A stretch of DNA of 64,000 nt from Micromonospora sp. HM5-17 (GCF_003762835.1 NZ_RJWA01000010.1:108574-172573); one strand, 5' to 3'; numbered from the stretch's first letter, positions 43,672-52,648 are shown. Numbers and translations are program-made. Notes: a model not told the origin generated them from the letters alone.

Positions 43672-46600
43672 ATGCGGTTTCGCATCCTGGGCGCCACCGA
43701 GGTGTACGCCGCCGACGGCCGCCGGCTGGCCGTGGGCGGTGCCCGGCTCCGCGCCCTGCTGGTGCTGCTCCTGCTGGACGCCGACCGGGTGGTCGGCGCC
43801 GACCGGCTGATCCACGGACTCTACGGCGACCGGCCACCGGGTCGGGCTGGAAACGCCTTGCAGTCCCAGGTCTCCCGGCTGCGCCAGCTCCTGGCCGACG
43901 GGGCGGGGCCGTCGCTGGAGTTCCACCCGGCGGGCTATCGGCTCGCGGTCGATCCGGAGGAGGTCGACGTCCACCGGTTCACCCGCCTGGTCGGCGCGGG
44001 GCAGCGGGCGCTGGCCTCGGGCGACCCGCGGTCCGCCGCGGAACTGCTGCGCGCGGCGCTCGAGCTGTGGCGGGGCGAGCCGTTGGCGGATGTCCGCGAC
44101 GCGCCGTTCGCGGCGGCGCAGGTGGCGCGCCTGGTCGAGCTGCGCCTCGGCGCGGTCGAGGATCGGGTCGAGGCGGAACTGGGACTCGGCGCATCGGGGT
44201 CGGCCATCGGCGAGCTGCGTGACCTGGTGGCCGCGTACCCGCTGCGGGAACGGCTGCGCGGCCAGCTGATGCGGGCCCTGCACGCGGCCGGCCGGCGGGC
44301 CGAGGCGCTCGCCGTCTTCGCCGAGGGCCGGCGTCTCCTCGCCGAGGAGCTTGGCACCGACCCCTCCCCGGAGTTGGCCGCGCTGCACCTGGCGCTCCTC
44401 CGGGATGGGCCGGCGCCGGACGCCGGTCCGCCGGTGTCGGCTGCTCATCCGCCGGCGTCGGCTGCCCGGCCGCCCACGCCCGGTGGCAGGCCGTCCGGCA
44501 CCGGACTGCCCGCCCAGCTCAGCAGCTTCGTCGGACGGGAGGACGAGCTGAGGCGGGTCGGCAAGCTGCTCGACGAGGCCCGGCTCGTCACGCTGCACGG
44601 CCCGGGCGGCGTCGGCAAGACGCGGCTGGCGATCGAGGCGGCCGGCCAGCACGCCGGGGAGGTCCGGCTGGTCGAACTGGCGGCGCTGACCGACGGGGCG
44701 GAGGTGGCGCAGGCGGTGCTGGCCGCCCTCAACCTCCGCGACGCCGGTCTGCGCGCACCAGGCGGCCCGCCCGACGTCACCGACCGGCTGGTCGCGGCGC
44801 TCGCCGACCGGCGGCTGCTGCTGGTGCTGGACAACTGCGAGCACGTGGTCGCCGAGGCGGCCCGGCTCGTCGCCCGGCTGCTCGGTGCGTGTCCCGGGGT
44901 GCGGATCCTCGCCACCAGTCGGGAACCGCTCGGGATCACCGGTGAGGCGATGTGCCCGGTCTCCGGTCTCCGGCTGCCGGCGACGGACGTCACCCCGGCG
45001 CGGGCCCGCGACTACGCGGCCGTCCGGCTCTTCGTCGACCGCGCCGCGGACGTCGTACCGGGCTTCGACGTCGACGACGACAACGTCGACGCGGTGCTGC
45101 GGATCTGCCGTACCCTCGACGGCCTGCCCCTGGCCATCGAGCTCGCCGCGGCCCGGCTGCGGGTGCTGCCGGTCGCCGAGATCGCGGCCCGGCTCGACGA
45201 CCGGTTCCGGCTGTTGAGCCGGGGCAGCCGGGTCGCCGAGCCCCGGCACCAGACCCTCCGGGCCGTGGTGCGGTGGAGCTGGGATCTGCTCGACGACACC
45301 GAGCGTCGGCTGGCGCGCCGGATGACCGTCTTCGCCGGTGGCGGCACCCTGGACGCGATCGAGCGGGTCTGCGGCCTGTCCGACGACGCGGACGTGCTCG
45401 ACGTGCTGACCGGCCTGGTGGACAAGTCCCTGGTCGAGGCGGTCGGCGGCCGGTACCGGATGCTGGAGACCATCCGCGCCTTCTGCGCCGAGCGGCTGGT
45501 GGAGGCCGGGGAGGCGGAACCGCTGCGGAGGGCACACGCGGCCTACTTCCTGGATCTGGCCCGGACCGCGGACCGCGGGCTGCGGGGGGCCGACCAGCTG
45601 ACGTGGTTGCGGCGGCTGGACGCCGAGCGCGACAACCTCCACGTCGCGCTGCGCCGCGCGCTCGCCGGCGGCGATGTCGAGACGGCGTTGCGGCTGGTCG
45701 CCGCCCTGTCGTTCTACTGGTGGCTGCGCGGCCTGCGGGGCGAGGGGGCGGCACTCGCCGGCCAGCTCGTCGCCCGGCTCGGCTCCGGACCGCCGCCCGG
45801 ACTGGACGAGGAGTACGTGCTCTGCGTCCTGCAGGCCTCACTCGGCGGCCACGGTACCGCGACGCACGACGTCGCCCACGTCGGCGGCATCCTGTGGAGC
45901 CTCGGCCACCCGCCCCGGCACCCGTTTCTGCTCTATCTGTCCGGTGTCGCCACCGGCCCACCCGTGGACCTGCCGGTCTCGCTGCGGGACGCACCCGCAC
46001 AGTGGGTTGCGATCGTCGGCTCCGAACCGTGGAGCCTGGCGCTCGGGGCGCTCGGCGCCGGGATGATGGCGATGTTCGCGCACCGTCACGACGAGGCGTG
46101 GAACCAGTTCGACCAGGCCCTGGGGCGATTCCGCGCCCTCGGCGAGCGCTGGGGTACGGTGCTCACGCTCACCAGCATGATCGAGCTGGCGTACCGTCGG
46201 GGCGACCGCGACCCGGCTCCGCTGCTGGCCGAGGCGCTGCGGCTGGTGGACGAACTCGACTCCACCCTGGACATGGCGGAGTTGCTGCGGACCCGGGCCG
46301 ACGGGCGGGTCAGCGTCGGTGACCCGGCCGGCGCGGACGCCGACTACCGGCGGGTGACGGACCTCGCCGTGCGGGCCGGGGCGCCGGAGCTGCGCGCCGC
46401 GGCCTACCGCGGGCGGGCGGAGATCGCCCGGATCCGGGGGGACCGGGACCTGGCCCGGCGGCTGGCCGAGCAGAGCCTCGCCGAGTGTCCGACCGGCTGG
46501 TTCGGTGCCGAGGAGGTGCGGCTGGCCGCCCTGGTCACGCTCGGGCAGCTCGCCGAGGCCGCCGGGGATCTGCGCGAGGCCCGGGCCCGGTACCGCCAGG

Positions 46601-46884
46601 TGCTGGTCGCCCCGCTGGGCCTCTGGGAGGAGGCCACGCTGAGGACCGCGCTCGAGGGCTGGCTCGGGCCGGTGCTGCGCGACGGCGATCCCGAGCGGGC
46701 GGGTCTGCTGCTCGGGGCGGTGACGGCGGTGCGGGGCGCGGCGGGTTCGGCGGCCATCGTCGCGGGCACACCGGTGGCGGGCGCGGTGCGCGAGCGGCTC
46801 GGCGACGCGGCGTACGAGCGGCTCTTCGCCCAGGGCGCCGCGCTGTCCCGGACGGAGGCCATCGCGCTGATCAACCGGTCCTGA
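43672..46884 (+). CDS. AfsR/SARP-type regulator with large ATPase and TPR-like region
   Basis: Regulator of 1070 residues: winged helix starting MRFRILGATEV (1-90), BTAD domain (95-245), a Pro/Ala linker, an AAA/NB-ARC-type ATPase with P-loop HGPGGVGKTRLAIE near 310, LLLVLDNCEHVVAEAARLVA (Walker B) and ILATSREPLGI (sensor), a winged helix (VRWSWDLLDDTERRLARRM) and about 500 helical, TPR-like residues. GGGAG precedes the ATG at 43672. It stands just before the DrrAB-like exporter and probably activates it; an equally large divergent gap faces the molybdo-flavoprotein genes. Confidence 0.9.
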   Translation: MRFRILGATEVYAADGRRLAVGGARLRALLVLLLLDADRVVGADRLIHGLYGDRPPGRAGNALQSQVSRLRQLLADGAGPSLEFHPAGYRLAVDPEEVDVHRFTRLVGAGQRALASGDPRSAAELLRAALELWRGEPLADVRDAPFAAAQVARLVELRLGAVEDRVEAELGLGASGSAIGELRDLVAAYPLRERLRGQLMRALHAAGRRAEALAVFAEGRRLLAEELGTDPSPELAALHLALLRDGPAPDAGPPVSAAHPPASAARPPTPGGRPSGTGLPAQLSSFVGREDELRRVGKLLDEARLVTLHGPGGVGKTRLAIEAAGQHAGEVRLVELAALTDGAEVAQAVLAALNLRDAGLRAPGGPPDVTDRLVAALADRRLLLVLDNCEHVVAEAARLVARLLGACPGVRILATSREPLGITGEAMCPVSGLRLPATDVTPARARDYAAVRLFVDRAADVVPGFDVDDDNVDAVLRICRTLDGLPLAIELAAARLRVLPVAEIAARLDDRFRLLSRGSRVAEPRHQTLRAVVRWSWDLLDDTERRLARRMTVFAGGGTLDAIERVCGLSDDADVLDVLTGLVDKSLVEAVGGRYRMLETIRAFCAERLVEAGEAEPLRRAHAAYFLDLARTADRGLRGADQLTWLRRLDAERDNLHVALRRALAGGDVETALRLVAALSFYWWLRGLRGEGAALAGQLVARLGSGPPPGLDEEYVLCVLQASLGGHGTATHDVAHVGGILWSLGHPPRHPFLLYLSGVATGPPVDLPVSLRDAPAQWVAIVGSEPWSLALGALGAGMMAMFAHRHDEAWNQFDQALGRFRALGERWGTVLTLTSMIELAYRRGDRDPAPLLAEALRLVDELDSTLDMAELLRTRADGRVSVGDPAGADADYRRVTDLAVRAGAPELRAAAYRGRAEIARIRGDRDLARRLAEQSLAECPTGWFGAEEVRLAALVTLGQLAEAAGDLREARARYRQVLVAPLGLWEEATLRTALEGWLGPVLRDGDPERAGLLLGAVTAVRGAAGSAAIVAGTPVAGAVRERLGDAAYERLFAQGAALSRTEAIALINRS

Positions 46885-46970
46885 CGGCCGGCGCCGGCCG
46901 GTCGGGCGTCGTGACCGGGCGGTGCGCGCGCGGTGCGCGGCCGGTCAGCGCCGTCCGGGACCGTCGGGGC

Positions 46971-48005
46971 ATGACCAACGAGACACCAGCGGTCGTCGCC
47001 GAGGGGCTGCGCAAGCGGTACGGGACGACCTGGGCCCTCGACGGGCTCGACCTGACCGTGCCGGCCGGCACGGTGTACGGGATGCTCGGGCCGAACGGCG
47101 CCGGCAAGACCACCGCGGTGCGGATCCTGACCACACTGCTGCGCTTCGACGCCGGCCGGGCCCGGGTGGCCGGGTACGACGTGGTTCGCCAGGCGGCCCG
47201 GGTCCGCGACGTGATCGGGCTGACCGGCCAGTACGCCGCGGTCGACGAGATCCTCAGTGGACGGCAGAACCTGATCCTCTTCGGCCGGCTGCACCACCTG
47301 CCGCGCCGCGCCGCCCAGCGGCGGGCCGACGAACTGTTGGAGCGCTTCGGGCTTGCCGAGGTGGCGGACCGCTCGGCGGGGACGTACTCCGGCGGGATGC
47401 GGCGACGCCTCGACCTGGCCGCGAGCATGATCATGACACCGCGTCTGCTCGTCCTCGACGAGCCGACCACCGGCCTCGACCCGCGTAGCCGGAACCAGTT
47501 GTGGACGGTGGTGCGGGAGTTGGCCGCGAACGGGACGACGGTGCTGCTGACCACCCAGTACCTGGAGGAGGCGGACCAACTCGCCGACCGGATCTGCGTG
47601 ATCGACGCGGGTCGGATGGTGGCCGAGGGGACGTCGAGCGAGCTGAAGGCGCGGATCGGCGCGGACCGGATCGAGCTGGTGGTCCGCGATGTGGCCGACC
47701 TGGCCACCGCCGCCGAGATCCTGGAGCGGCTGGCGGCCGGGCCGGTGACGGTCGACGCCGAGATCCGGCAGCTCGGCGCACCGGTCGCCGACCGGGTCGC
47801 CGCGCTGGGCGACGTGATGCGGGCGCTGGAGGCCGCCGCGGTGGTGGTCGAGGACATCGCCCTGCGCCGACCGACCCTGGACGAGGCGTTCCTCCACCTG
47901 ACCGGCCATTCGGCGCGACCGGTGGCCAGGTCCGACCGGGCCGGGGAGCCGGTTCCGGTGACCGAGGTCGGCGGGCCGCGCCGGGAGGCGGGGGTGGCCC
48001 GGTGA
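46971..48005 (+). CDS. Daunorubicin-resistance-type ABC ATPase (DrrA family)
   Basis: ATPase of 344 residues of the DrrA/NodI branch: Walker A GPNGAGKTTAVRIL, IGLTGQYAAVDEILSGRQNL, signature YSGGMRRRLDLAASM, Walker B LLVLDEPTTGLDPRSR, switch TTQYLEEADQLADR, and a C-terminal domain ending PTLDEAFLHLTG, the DrrA CREEM-like end. The last 30 residues are variable. Start overlaps nothing; the stop overlaps the permease start (GTGA). Exports hydrophobic compounds such as antibiotics or lipids. Confidence 0.92.
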   Translation: MTNETPAVVAEGLRKRYGTTWALDGLDLTVPAGTVYGMLGPNGAGKTTAVRILTTLLRFDAGRARVAGYDVVRQAARVRDVIGLTGQYAAVDEILSGRQNLILFGRLHHLPRRAAQRRADELLERFGLAEVADRSAGTYSGGMRRRLDLAASMIMTPRLLVLDEPTTGLDPRSRNQLWTVVRELAANGTTVLLTTQYLEEADQLADRICVIDAGRMVAEGTSSELKARIGADRIELVVRDVADLATAAEILERLAAGPVTVDAEIRQLGAPVADRVAALGDVMRALEAAAVVVEDIALRRPTLDEAFLHLTGHSARPVARSDRAGEPVPVTEVGGPRREAGVAR

Positions 48006-48796
48006 GCAGGCTGCGCTGGGCGGTCGTCGACGGCTGGACGATGACCGGGCGCAACATGGCGCATGTGGTCCGGTCGCCGGAGGAGATCTTCATCTACTTC
48101 TCGCTGCCGATCATGTTCGTGCTGGTCTTCGGCTACGTCTTCGGCTACGGGATGACCGTGCCCGGCGCGGGTAGCTACCGCGAGTTCCTGCTGCCGGGTG
48201 TCTTCGTGATGACGATGCTGTACGGCCTCGGCGCGACCGCGAGCGGGATCGCCATGGACGTCAACCGGGGTGTGGTGGACCGGTTCCGGTCCATCCCGAT
48301 GGCCCGGTCCGCGCTGCTGACCGGCCGGGCCGGCGCCGATCTGATCCGCGCGCTGCTGGAACTCGCCACCCTGGTCGTCTGCGGCCTGCTGGTCGGTTGG
48401 CGGTGGCGCAACGGCCTGGTCGACGCGGCGGCGGCGCTGGGGTTGATCCTGCTGCTGCGGCTCGCCCTGACCTGGGTCGGGATCTTCCTCGGACTGGTGG
48501 TGCCGAACCCGGACACGGTGGGCGTGATCGTCTTTCCGCTCGCCTTCCCCCTCACCGCGCTGGCGAACATCTTCGTGGCCCCGGAGCTGATGCCAGGGTG
48601 GCTCGGCGCGATCGCCGCCTGGAACCCGTTGTCGGCCACGGTGGCCGTCGCCCGGGAGCTGCTCGGCAACCCGGGGGCCGGCGGGGACTCGTGGCCCGCA
48701 CAGCATCCGCTGTTGTTGGCGGTCGGTTGGCCGCTCGTACTGATCGCCGTCTTCGCGCCGTTGGCCATCCGCCGTTACCAGCGGCTGGGCCGGTGA
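48002..48796 (+). CDS. ABC-2 permease (DrrB family)
   Basis: Six-helix permease of 264 residues partnering the ATPase at 46971. Features: RNMAHVVRSPEEIFIYFSLP, FGYVFGYGMTVPGAGSYREF, DVNRGVVDRFRSIPMARSAL (ABC-2 consensus RFRSLPMS region) and NPLSATVAVARELLGNPG. GTG start overlaps the ATPase stop. Its 3' end runs into a short tandem duplication. Confidence 0.92.
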   Translation: MSRLRWAVVDGWTMTGRNMAHVVRSPEEIFIYFSLPIMFVLVFGYVFGYGMTVPGAGSYREFLLPGVFVMTMLYGLGATASGIAMDVNRGVVDRFRSIPMARSALLTGRAGADLIRALLELATLVVCGLLVGWRWRNGLVDAAAALGLILLLRLALTWVGIFLGLVVPNPDTVGVIVFPLAFPLTALANIFVAPELMPGWLGAIAAWNPLSATVAVARELLGNPGAGGDSWPAQHPLLLAVGWPLVLIAVFAPLAIRRYQRLGR

Positions 48797-48840
48797 CCGT
48801 TGTCGGCGGGCGGAGCCGGTGACCGTTGCCGGCGGCTGGG
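48789..48840. repeat. 26-bp tandem duplication at the end of the permease gene
   Basis: Two imperfect 26-base copies, each beginning GCCGGTGACCGTTG, overlap the permease stop codon (48794-48796); GCGGCTGGG flanks both sides. It is a local duplication after the last codons and probably neutral. Confidence 0.6.
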
Positions 48841-49004
48841 TCGGTGAGCAGCGGAAACGACTGAACCGGGTGAGCGGACACCGCGGCCGAGCGGGTGAGT
48901 GGTGTGACATCCGGCCGTCGGTCCGCCGGCGCCGACGGTCGGACGCCGCCTGGGGTGGTGAGCAGCGGGCGTCTCGTTCAGTGGTGAGTGGACGGCGGCC
49001 AGCA

Positions 49005-49061
49005 TTTATCGCCAGCTTGACGAAAACTGCCCCCCTTTTATCGTCGATATGACGAAAACAG
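49005..49061. promoter_or_regulatory. Tandem 25-bp operator-like repeats before the SPFH gene
   Basis: Two copies (49005-49029 and 49037-49061) sharing TTTATCG, C, and TGACGAAAAC in register start 32 bases apart, three helical turns. Each is an inverted repeat TCG(T/C)C-N5-GACGA, and the second also contains TATCGTCGATA. They stand in an A/T-rich patch immediately before the GGGGAGGG ribosome site of the SPFH gene, so a dimeric repressor binding both could block transcription. Confidence 0.6.
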
Positions 49062-49077
49062 GGGAGGGTGTGACGCC

Positions 49078-50130
49078 ATGACCGACGTGACGCGGCGGCT
49101 GTTCCTGCGGCACCTGCGGGGGACGCCGACCACCTGGGTGCGCCACCATGTCCGGGGCCGGGTCAGGCACGAGGGCACCGGGCAGTCGTTCTGGTATCGG
49201 CCACTGGTGGCGGTGCTGAGCGCGGTGCCGGTCGACGACCGGGAGCTGCCGCTGCTCTTCCACGCCCGGACCAGCGACTTCGCCGACGTCACCGTGCAGG
49301 CCACGGTGACGTACCGGATCGCTGACCCGGCGCTGGCGGCGAGCCGGCTGGACTTCTCGATCGACCCTCGGACTGGGGCTGCCCGGGGTCGGCCGCTCGA
49401 CCAGATCGCCACGCTCCTCGCCGAGCTGGCCCAGCAGCCGGCGCTCGACCTGCTGGCCCGGGTCCCTCTGGCCGAGGCGCTGACCGACATCGCGGCGGTG
49501 CGCGAGGCGGTCTCGGCCGGACTGCGCGACGAGGCCCGGCTGACCGACATCGGCGTGGCGGTGGTGAGCGCGCGGGTGGTCGCGGTTCGGCCGGAACCGG
49601 AGATGGAACGGGCGTTGCAGACCCCGACCCGGGAGGCGGTGCAGGTCGAGGCCGACCGGGCCACCTACGCCCGTCGGGCGCAGGCCGTCGAGCAGGAGCG
49701 GGCGATCGCGGAGAACGAACTCCAGAACAAGATCGAACTGGCTCGGCGGGAACAGCAACTCGTCGAGCAGCACGGGGCCAACGCGCGGCGCAAGGTGGAG
49801 CTGGAGGCCGCGGCGGAGCTGGCGGCGACGCAGGGCAAGGCCGAGCGGGAACGGGTGGCCAATGCGGCGGCGGAGCGCGTCCGGGTGCTGGGCGCCGCGG
49901 AGGCGGAGAAGGAACGGACCCTCGCCGAGGCCAAGGCCGACGGGGTACGTGCGGTCGGGCTGGCCGAGGCCGAGGCGGAGGCGGCGCGGCTGGCCGCGTA
50001 CCGGGATCTGCCACCCGGGGTGCTCCAGGCGCTGGCCCTGCGGGAGATGGCCGGACACCTTCCCGACGTCGGCCAGCTCACCGTCACCCCGGATGTCCTG
50101 ACCGGCCTGCTCGGCCGACTCGCCCGATGA
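49078..50130 (+). CDS. SPFH/Band 7 domain protein
   Basis: Protein of 350 residues of the prohibitin/flotillin superfamily. Residues of about 15-190 are the SPFH domain (DDRELPLLFHARTSDFADVT, VTVQATVTYRIADP). About 195-310 is a long charged coiled coil (AVEQERAIAENELQNKIELA, AERERVANAAAERVRVLGAA), and the end is PGVLQALALREMAGHLPDVG with a DVLTGLL tail. There is no obvious N-terminal membrane anchor, unlike flotillins. Such proteins form large rings or membrane scaffolds. It overlaps or abuts the NAD-kinase-like gene, so the two are made together. Confidence 0.88.
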   Translation: MTDVTRRLFLRHLRGTPTTWVRHHVRGRVRHEGTGQSFWYRPLVAVLSAVPVDDRELPLLFHARTSDFADVTVQATVTYRIADPALAASRLDFSIDPRTGAARGRPLDQIATLLAELAQQPALDLLARVPLAEALTDIAAVREAVSAGLRDEARLTDIGVAVVSARVVAVRPEPEMERALQTPTREAVQVEADRATYARRAQAVEQERAIAENELQNKIELARREQQLVEQHGANARRKVELEAAAELAATQGKAERERVANAAAERVRVLGAAEAEKERTLAEAKADGVRAVGLAEAEAEAARLAAYRDLPPGVLQALALREMAGHLPDVGQLTVTPDVLTGLLGRLAR

Positions 50131-50139
50131 GCGCGACCC

Positions 50140-51072
50140 TTGCCCCCCCGGGTGGTCGTGGTCAGCCGGCGCAGCGAGCGGGACGAGCTGCTGGCCCAGC
50201 ACGGCACCCGGGCGGCCGCCGGCTACTACCTCGGCCAGCGGGGGCGGGACCTGGCCGACATCGAGGCCCGCCACGACGCGGTGCGGGCCGCGCTGACCGT
50301 GGTGGAGGCGGCCGTGCCCGCCGACTGGCGGCGCGGGTACGTCGATCGCGACGACCTGGCCCGGTTTCCGTTCGCCCCCGAGGACATCGTGCTCGCGGTA
50401 GGGCAGGACGGCCTGGTGGCCAACGTGGCGAAGTACCTCGACGGGCAGCCGGTCATCGGCGTCGACCCGGAGCCGGGCCGCAACGCCGGTGTCCTCGTGC
50501 GGTTCGCCCCGACCGCGGTCGCCCGGCTGCTCCCCCTGGTGGCGGCCGGTCGAGCGCCGATCCGGTGTCGGACCATGGTCCGAGCGGTGCTGGACGACGG
50601 CCAGGAGTTGCTGGGGCTCAACGAGATCTACGCCGGGCACCCGAGCCACCAGTCGGCCCGCTACCTGCTCTCCACCGGTGACGGGCGGCGGGAGCGCCAG
50701 TCCTCCTCCGGGCTGGTGGTGGGGACCGGCACCGGCGCCACCGGCTGGTGCGCCTCGATCGCCCGGGAACGCGCCGCCGCGCCGGCGCTGCCGGCCCCCG
50801 ACGAGCCGGCGCTGTGCTGGTTCGTCCGGGAGGCGTGGCCGTCCCCGTCGACCGGGGCCGCGCTGACCGCCGGCCGGCTCGGTCCGGGTGAGACCCTGGA
50901 GCTCGTCGCCGAGCGGGAACGGCTGGTCGTCTTCGCCGACGGGCTCGAGCAGGACCACCTGACCCTGGCCTGGGGACAGCGGCTCACCATCGGCCTGGCC
51001 GACCGACGCCTGCACCTGGTGGAGCCGGTCGGCCAGCACGAGACGGCGCGGGCGTCGCGGCCTGACCGATGA
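50140..51072 (+). CDS. Divergent NAD-kinase-like protein
   Basis: About 310 residues resembling ATP-NAD kinases, but with changed motifs: IVLAVGQDGLVANVAKYLDG where the family has GGDGT (the Asp is kept), GLNEIYAGHPSHQSARY with the conserved Asn-Glu, and GLVVGTGTGATGW in place of DGxxxSTPTGSTAY. It probably binds NAD or another nucleotide; kinase activity is uncertain. Start is odd: an ATG at 50127 overlaps the SPFH stop (ATGA) but is out of frame; removing one C from the C7 run at 50143-50149 would join it as MSATLAPRVVVVSRRSERD. As the sequence stands, TTG 50140 is the first in-frame start. Confidence 0.75.
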   Translation: MPPRVVVVSRRSERDELLAQHGTRAAAGYYLGQRGRDLADIEARHDAVRAALTVVEAAVPADWRRGYVDRDDLARFPFAPEDIVLAVGQDGLVANVAKYLDGQPVIGVDPEPGRNAGVLVRFAPTAVARLLPLVAAGRAPIRCRTMVRAVLDDGQELLGLNEIYAGHPSHQSARYLLSTGDGRRERQSSSGLVVGTGTGATGWCASIARERAAAPALPAPDEPALCWFVREAWPSPSTGAALTAGRLGPGETLELVAERERLVVFADGLEQDHLTLAWGQRLTIGLADRRLHLVEPVGQHETARASRPDR

Positions 51073-51098
51073 TCGATGATGCCCAGGAGGGCGTCGCG

Positions 51099-51538
51099 GT
51101 GCCGAGATTCGACGTTCTTGTGCACCCCATGAGCGCAAGAGCTGCTTGCTGTCGAATGTCATCGGGGATGGGGGGATTGTGGGTGTAGCTGGTCTGCCCT
51201 CGTGGCTGCCAGACTGGGTAGAAGCCGAGGCAGAATTGCGCAAGCTCGATGTTTCGATGCTTCGTCCGCGCGCGCAAGAACTTGTGGACTTGGTCTTTAC
51301 TGAAGACACGGAATATCTCGATGCACTGCCGGCGTGTGTCGAATCGTCTATCGTTGCGCCCCTGTAGATCTTGTCTGACGCCCTCGGCAAGGGCACCGAT
51401 GTCGAAATAATTGTGGCATCGCGATTGGTGCGGCGGGCTGTCGAGCCTTTCCTGGCAGAAGCCCCGGAAGAACTGCGTCGGTTGATATGTCATCTGCCGA
51501 TCCCTGCGGGTCGGTCGTCGCCCAAAGAGGGTGACTGA
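51099..51538 (+). pseudogene. Broken gene of unknown family in lower-GC DNA
   Basis: GTG 51099 has AGGAGG 8 bases upstream and starts PRFDVLVHPM; after about 51130 the protein-like reading continues one frame over (ERKSCLLSNVIGDGGIVGVA, WVEAEAELRKLDVSML). An in-frame TAG at 51365-51367 interrupts it and the same frame goes on with ILSDALGKGTDVEIIVASRL to the stop at 51536-51538. Codons have many A/T third positions, unlike all neighbours. I read it as a decayed foreign gene of about 145 codons; family not recognised. Confidence 0.45.
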
Positions 51539-51540
51539 TT

Positions 51541-51706
51541 GGTCTTGCGTGGTAATGCGAGTCCGTGTGTTTGCCGGGTGTGGGTGATCTCGTGGATGAG
51601 GCGTTTGGTGAGGTTGTCGAACCTGGCGATCGTGATCATCACGGTGGAGCTGTCAGGCCGGGCTTCGTAGTCGCCGTCCAGGCTTCGGCGGCGCTGAAGC
51701 AGTCGG
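51541..51706 (-). pseudogene. Transposase C-terminal remnant
   Basis: On the minus strand one frame reads RLLQRRRSLDGDYEARPDSS then TVMITIARFDNLTKRLIHEI, which resembles the C-terminal end of DDE transposases of the IS5/IS4 kind (DYE...SEAMI...L-x-K-R). There is no catalytic region and no complete element or terminal repeats. It lies between the broken gene and the esterase and marks a past insertion. Confidence 0.45.
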
Positions 51707-51754
51707 CCTGCGCGGATACGGTGGCGTCGACGGGGCGGTTGGCGAGGCGGGGGA

Positions 51755-52648
51755 TCAGGTACGGCGCGGGTGAGCGGCGAAGAAGCTCCAGATCAGGTCG
51801 GTAGCCACCACGCCGGCGTCCGGCGCCGCCATGCCGCCGGCGGTCGCCCCGGGCCAGGCGTGCCCCATCTGCTCGATCAGGTAGACCTCGACGTCGCTGC
51901 CGTCGGCGCAGCGGGCGCGAGTGTGCGCGACCCCCGTGGCCGGTGGTGGTGGCGCCGGAGTCACCGGCGTGCAGCGCAGCCGCCGTTGCCACGTCCCGAT
52001 CCCGGTACGGAAGTCGTCGGCGTACCGGTCCTGGCCGCCGATGAACGTGATCACCGAGACCGGCCGGGTGGGCGCGTAGTCGTCTGCCGCCGCCCGGTCC
52101 CCGATGAACCCGCCGCTGACCACACCGATCGCGGCGAACCGGCCGGACGCCTCGACGGCCGCCCGGAAGCTCAGGTCACCGCCGTTGGAGATGCCGGTCA
52201 GGTAGACCCGGTCCGGATCGACCCGCCAGGTTTGGATCAGATGCTCGGTGAGCGCGGTCAGGAAGCCGACGTCGTCGGCCGTACCGCAGCAGACGAGGGC
52301 GTTGAAACCGCGGTTGATCCCGTCCGGGTACGCGACCAGGAAGTTCTCCCGCGCGGCGAGCTCGTCCAGGCCGACCATCCGGCTCAGGCTCAGCCCGTCG
52401 CCGGGATACGGATGCAGCGCGATCACCAACGGGCTGGGCCGGTTCGGGTCGTAGCCTGCCGGGGCGTGCAGCCGGTAGTGGCGGGTGGTCCCGTCGTGGA
52501 CCAGGGTCAACTCGTGCTGTCCCGGCCCTGGCACCTGGCTGACCGTGCTGGCCGACGGGGCGGGTGAGGACGGGGGCGAGCCATCGCCGCACGCGGCGAC
52601 CCCACCGAGCAGTCCCAGCGAGATGCCCCAGGCGATCATCCGACGCAC
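51755..52648 (-). CDS. Secreted PHB-depolymerase-like esterase lipoprotein (LpqC-like)
   Basis: Alpha/beta hydrolase of 297 residues. The N terminus MIAWGISLGLLGGVAACGDG has a lipobox VAAC, so it is exported and lipid-anchored. It resembles family CE1/LpqC depolymerases and feruloyl esterases: LVIALHPYPGDGLS, LVAYPDGINRGFNA, VYLTGISNGGDLSFR with nucleophile Ser in G-x-S-x-G, and EQMGHAWPGA with the catalytic His. GTG 52648 was chosen for GGGAGGGGG upstream; ATG 52639 also fits. Divergent from a regulator across a perfect palindrome. Its 3' end adjoins the transposase remnant. Confidence 0.88.
   Translation of the reverse strand: MRRMIAWGISLGLLGGVAACGDGSPPSSPAPSASTVSQVPGPGQHELTLVHDGTTRHYRLHAPAGYDPNRPSPLVIALHPYPGDGLSLSRMVGLDELAARENFLVAYPDGINRGFNALVCCGTADDVGFLTALTEHLIQTWRVDPDRVYLTGISNGGDLSFRAAVEASGRFAAIGVVSGGFIGDRAAADDYAPTRPVSVITFIGGQDRYADDFRTGIGTWQRRLRCTPVTPAPPPPATGVAHTRARCADGSDVEVYLIEQMGHAWPGATAGGMAAPDAGVVATDLIWSFFAAHPRRT

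Noticed and set aside
51365..51367. In-frame TAG as recoding (for example pyrrolysine)
   Set aside because: A frameshift in the same gene, foreign codon usage and the adjoining transposase remnant make decay the simpler explanation.
50984..51493. A 169-codon minus-strand gene
   Set aside because: The opposite strand has a ribosome site and more protein-like composition; the minus frame also runs into the end of the NAD-kinase-like gene.
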